Positions 28,030 through 30,732 of a stretch of 30,732 nt of DNA are shown here, piece by piece; positions within the stretch are counted from its first letter, which is position 1; each line of letters opens with the position of its first letter. This DNA comes from Chara braunii (lineage: Eukaryota; Streptophyta; Charophyceae; Charales; Characeae): the NCBI GenBank assembly GCA_003427395.1, contig BFEA01000266.1, forward strand, positions 1,284,658 to 1,315,389, in the 5' to 3' direction. The position numbers were made by a program, and so were the translations under genes. The notes below the pieces were generated by a model, which saw nothing but the letters and a program-made list of their open reading frames with translations, was not told the origin of the DNA and did not search any database.

Positions 28030-30372
28030 CGCCATATGGAAAATGCTAAAAACAGAGGGCTCGGGATCATGGCCAGACGCAATATGTGTTCAAGAGACCC
28101 ACCTCACGGAATCAACTGCGCACAAAGTGAAGGAGAAATGGGTGTGGCCATATACTGTCTTCTCAGCCCCGACAAGGTCCGGCGCATCAACGGGAGTGGC
28201 AGTATGGATCCCCCACTCGTCTCGACTCAAACCCGTGGCCCACGAATGCGACCGTCAAGACGGACGGTGGGTTTATGTTAAGGCCATCATAGGGGACGAC
28301 GAAATCGTCATAGTGAGCGTCTATGGCCCTAACGATCCGGGGGAGAGAGTTCACCTTCTACACGACCTACACCAACAGCTGCCCACTGATCTGCCTCTGA
28401 TTATCGCGGGCGACTTCAACATCACCCCCGAGCCGTACTTGGACAGAAGAACCTTACACACAGTCCCCATAGACAGGTGGGCCCCGGATGTGGATATGTT
28501 GGTATGCTTTATGACTTCCCTACAGCTTAAGGATGCTTACAGGGTTTTGCACCCTTCAAAGAGGGCATACACATGTGTGAGACCTAACGGAGCGGTGGGC
28601 AGGTCAAACTTACGAATAGATCTCTTCCTCATTTCGGAGGATTTAGTGGGCGTATTGGCGGTGGCGGATATTATGACTCTCAGCCCCTGTAAATCTTTCC
28701 ACCATCGGGGGATAGTGTTAGGCCTATCCTTCCACCATTCTTTTGAACGCGGGCCGGGATTTTATAAATTTAACACGTCTCTCTTAAAAATCCCAGCTCT
28801 GAAAGATTTGGTCAACAAATTCTGGCTCTACTGATCCACAAAAAGAGAAGCTGCCCCCTCTACGGTAGATTGGTTTAACAACGGACTGGCGCAGCTGCGA
28901 GATAGGGTTAAAAAGTTTTCCATTACTCATGCGAGGGGCCGTAAGGCGGTGCTGGATAAACTGCTGAACGAATTGGACAACTGGGACTCCAAACTGCAAA
29001 CGGGCCCGCTGGATGAAGAAACCTTTAACAAATTGCAGCTTGCTAGAGACCACCTAGAATCCTACCTGGACGCCCAGGCGGAGGCGTGGCGAATCCAGAC
29101 GCGGATAAAAAAAAGGGATACAGACGGGACGATGGCTAAATCCTTCTTTAGGAAAGCAACGGCCAGGGCAAGATAGTCGGTGGTCCCATCACTGAGGCAC
29201 CCTTTTGACCATTCTCTCCCCAAAGCTGCCAACGCCTATGCCATAGTTGATTATGCAGCCCAGTTCTACCAAAAGTTGTACGCTTCGGAGTCCGCACAAT
29301 GGGGGACGGAGCAGTTGATCGCAGGACGCTGCACCATGCTGCAATACCTCCCGGCCATGCTGTCTACATCTCAAAGAGAGCAGCTGGAAGCCCCACTTAC
29401 GCCGGAGGATCTCCTCGAGGCCCTGAAAGGCATGGATGACGAAAAGACCGCCGGATTAGACTCCTTTCCCAAAGAATTATGGCTCAACTTTTGGAGTATA
29501 TTCTAGGATAGCATTATGACATACGTAGAGGCGGTGCGACGTGAAGGATCTTTTGGGGGGCTTATTAGTCAGGGGGTCACTACTCTGTTGTACAAGAAGG
29601 GCGAGAAAGAGGAGGTGAGAAACTATCGTCCAATTACGCTTCTCCCCTTCCCCTACAAGATGGTCTCTAAAACCCTCACTAATCGGTTGCTCCCTTACAT
29701 GAACCACTTGATCTTCCAAGATCAAACCGGGTTTATGCCACAACGAAATATTCAGGACAATATGCTGCTAGTGAATGAAACTATTAAGTACGCCCGACAA
29801 CACAACAAGGAAGCGGCAGTCCTACTCATAGACTTTGAGAAGGCGTACGACCACGTAGACTGGGACTTCATGGACTGTTGCCTGCAAAAAATGAACTTCG
29901 GGGATACTTTCAGAGCGTGGGTTGCCATCATGCACAGGTCGGCGGCCACAAATATCATGGTCAATGGCCATTTGTCCCCCCCGTTCGCGCTGCAACGATC
30001 GGTCAGGCAAGGGGACCCAATCGCCCCTCTATTGTTTGTCCTGGTGATGGAGGCCCTAGCAGCAATGATTCGAGCAAATCCAGCGATCCAACGCATAGAC
30101 ATCCGAGAGCTACCCCCCCATCTAGTGCCTGTTACATCTCTTTTCGCTGACGATCTCACAGTTCTCATCAGGGTCTCAAAAGTCTCCCTTGACGCACTGA
30201 CCGACACCATCCGGACCTTTGCTGTGGCGGCCGATATAAAGGTCAATTGGGGGACGAAAACTGAGGGATGGTTGATGTCTCCCCTGGGCACACAGCCCCC
30301 GGACGACCCGCCGGTTAGCTGGAAACCGGAAGATGAGGCCATCAGAGTTCTTGGAATCCGCCTGACAGCATT
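28030..30372 (+). pseudogene. LINE endonuclease-reverse transcriptase, truncated, three in-frame stops
   Basis: One frame runs through the entire segment. The apurinic-like endonuclease (about 28031-28750) lacks its first ~25 residues but shows ICVQETHL (catalytic Glu), VSVYGPN, IIAGDFNI and LRIDLFLIS. The final SDH motif reads FHHRG. A linker with Lys/Glu-rich helices follows (28850-29170), then KTAGLDSFPKELW (about 29448) and the RT: NYRPITLLP, LIDFEKAYD (about 29824), RQGDPIAP and FADD (about 30141), all intact. In-frame stops: TGA 28832, TAG 29174, TAG 29504, with no frameshift. It breaks after GIRLTALG near 30372 into a minisatellite, so the RT C-terminus and 3' UTR are missing. It acted in target-primed reverse transcription. 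Confidence 0.93.
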
Positions 30373-30374
30373 GG

Positions 30375-30732
30375 GTCCCCGGTCAGTCGGTGCTTGGAGT
30401 GCCTCGGTCGATATAGGTGCTTGGAGTGCCTCAGTCGGTATAGGCGCTTGGAGTGGCTCCGTCGGTATAGGTGCTTGGAGTGTCTCGGTCGGTATAGGTG
30501 CCTGGAGTGCCTCAGTCGGTATAGGTGTTACGTGGCTCCGTAAGTTAGGTGCTTGGAGTGGCCCTGTCAGTATAGGTGTTTGGAGTGGTTCGATTGGAAG
30601 GAACTTGGAGTGGCTCTATGGGGAGGTGCTTGGAGCAGCTCGGTCGGTAGGTGCTTGGAGTGGCTCGGTCGGTAGGTGCTTGGAATGGCTCGGTCGGTAG
30701 ATGCTTGGAGTGGCTCGGTCGGTAGGTGCTTG
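30375..30732. repeat. Minisatellite, 25-27-bp unit, runs off the window end
   Basis: About 14 units of GGTGCTTGGAGTGGCTCGGT followed by CGGTA or CGGTATA. The first five units are 27 bp, including a terminal TATA, and later ones 25 bp. Two central units are irregular (about 30526-30625). Units vary at a few positions. The 27-bp units keep the LINE frame open (repeating IGAWS-xSVG). This is coincidence of length, not a recognised protein. The array continues past 30732. Confidence 0.95.

Noticed and set aside
27238-30342. LINE inverted repeat as 5' inversion by twin priming or an amplification chimera
   Set aside because: Both arms carry the same RT segment, while twin priming inverts a non-overlapping 5' part. 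The ~10 residue differences argue against a copied molecule.

Overview
The window is repeat-dominated nuclear DNA from a eukaryote. It holds retroposed U6 snRNA copies, tRNA-headed SINE-like repeats, LINE and Helitron coding remnants, and fragments of plastid genes. The plastid pieces are green-type (rbcL, petN, atpB) but also include tufA. From established knowledge, land plants lost plastid tufA, while petN stayed plastid-encoded mainly in the streptophyte lineage. I therefore infer a streptophyte (charophyte) green alga, possibly Charales-like; this is not proven. I see no clearly intact host protein-coding gene.

Layout: 1-706 is a foldback element with two ~300-bp inverted arms. 1054-1530 is a 238-bp tandem duplication in front of a decayed Helitron. 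The Helitron's Rep/helicase frame (about 1778-6057) is followed by an unrecognised second frame (about 6092-7485) and a 227-bp tandem duplication (7630-8090). 8.2-10.9 kb holds a MITE, a SINE-like repeat, a U6 retrocopy split by a later poly-A retroelement insertion, and a 276-bp tandem duplication whose relative lies inverted at 18.5-19.0 kb. 11.07-11.89 kb (minus strand) is a broken gene for a Cys/His-rich protein with repeated zinc-binding-like modules. 12.1-12.2 kb carries a tRNA-like remnant.

12.4-16.6 kb is AT-rich plastid-derived DNA: a scrambled mosaic of petN, tufA (three pieces), rbcL (two pieces) and atpB, invaded by two terminal-inverted-repeat elements. 17.2-20.6 kb has a poly-A-tailed U6 retrocopy with target-site duplication, a coding-like remnant, a second MITE copy, a second SINE-like repeat, an N gap and a fourth, diverged U6 copy. 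20.6-23.3 kb is G+A-rich, unassigned sequence with GA microsatellites. 23.36-25.14 kb holds two consecutive arrays of short hairpins with conserved loops and varying stems, the most unusual structure in the window. 25.99-26.23 kb has a further cluster of hairpins. At 26,528-26,546 a sequencing-transposon mosaic end lies between two identical 147-bp copies, an assembly artefact. 27.24-30.37 kb contains two LINE copies head to head, and the window ends in a 25-27-bp minisatellite fused in frame to the truncated reverse transcriptase.

The Helitron and the plus-strand LINE share an odd decay pattern: many in-frame stops but almost no frameshifts over long distances. Several stops sit where the families conserve Gln. 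Biased C-to-T decay is the simplest explanation, but it should be tested against stop-codon reassignment.
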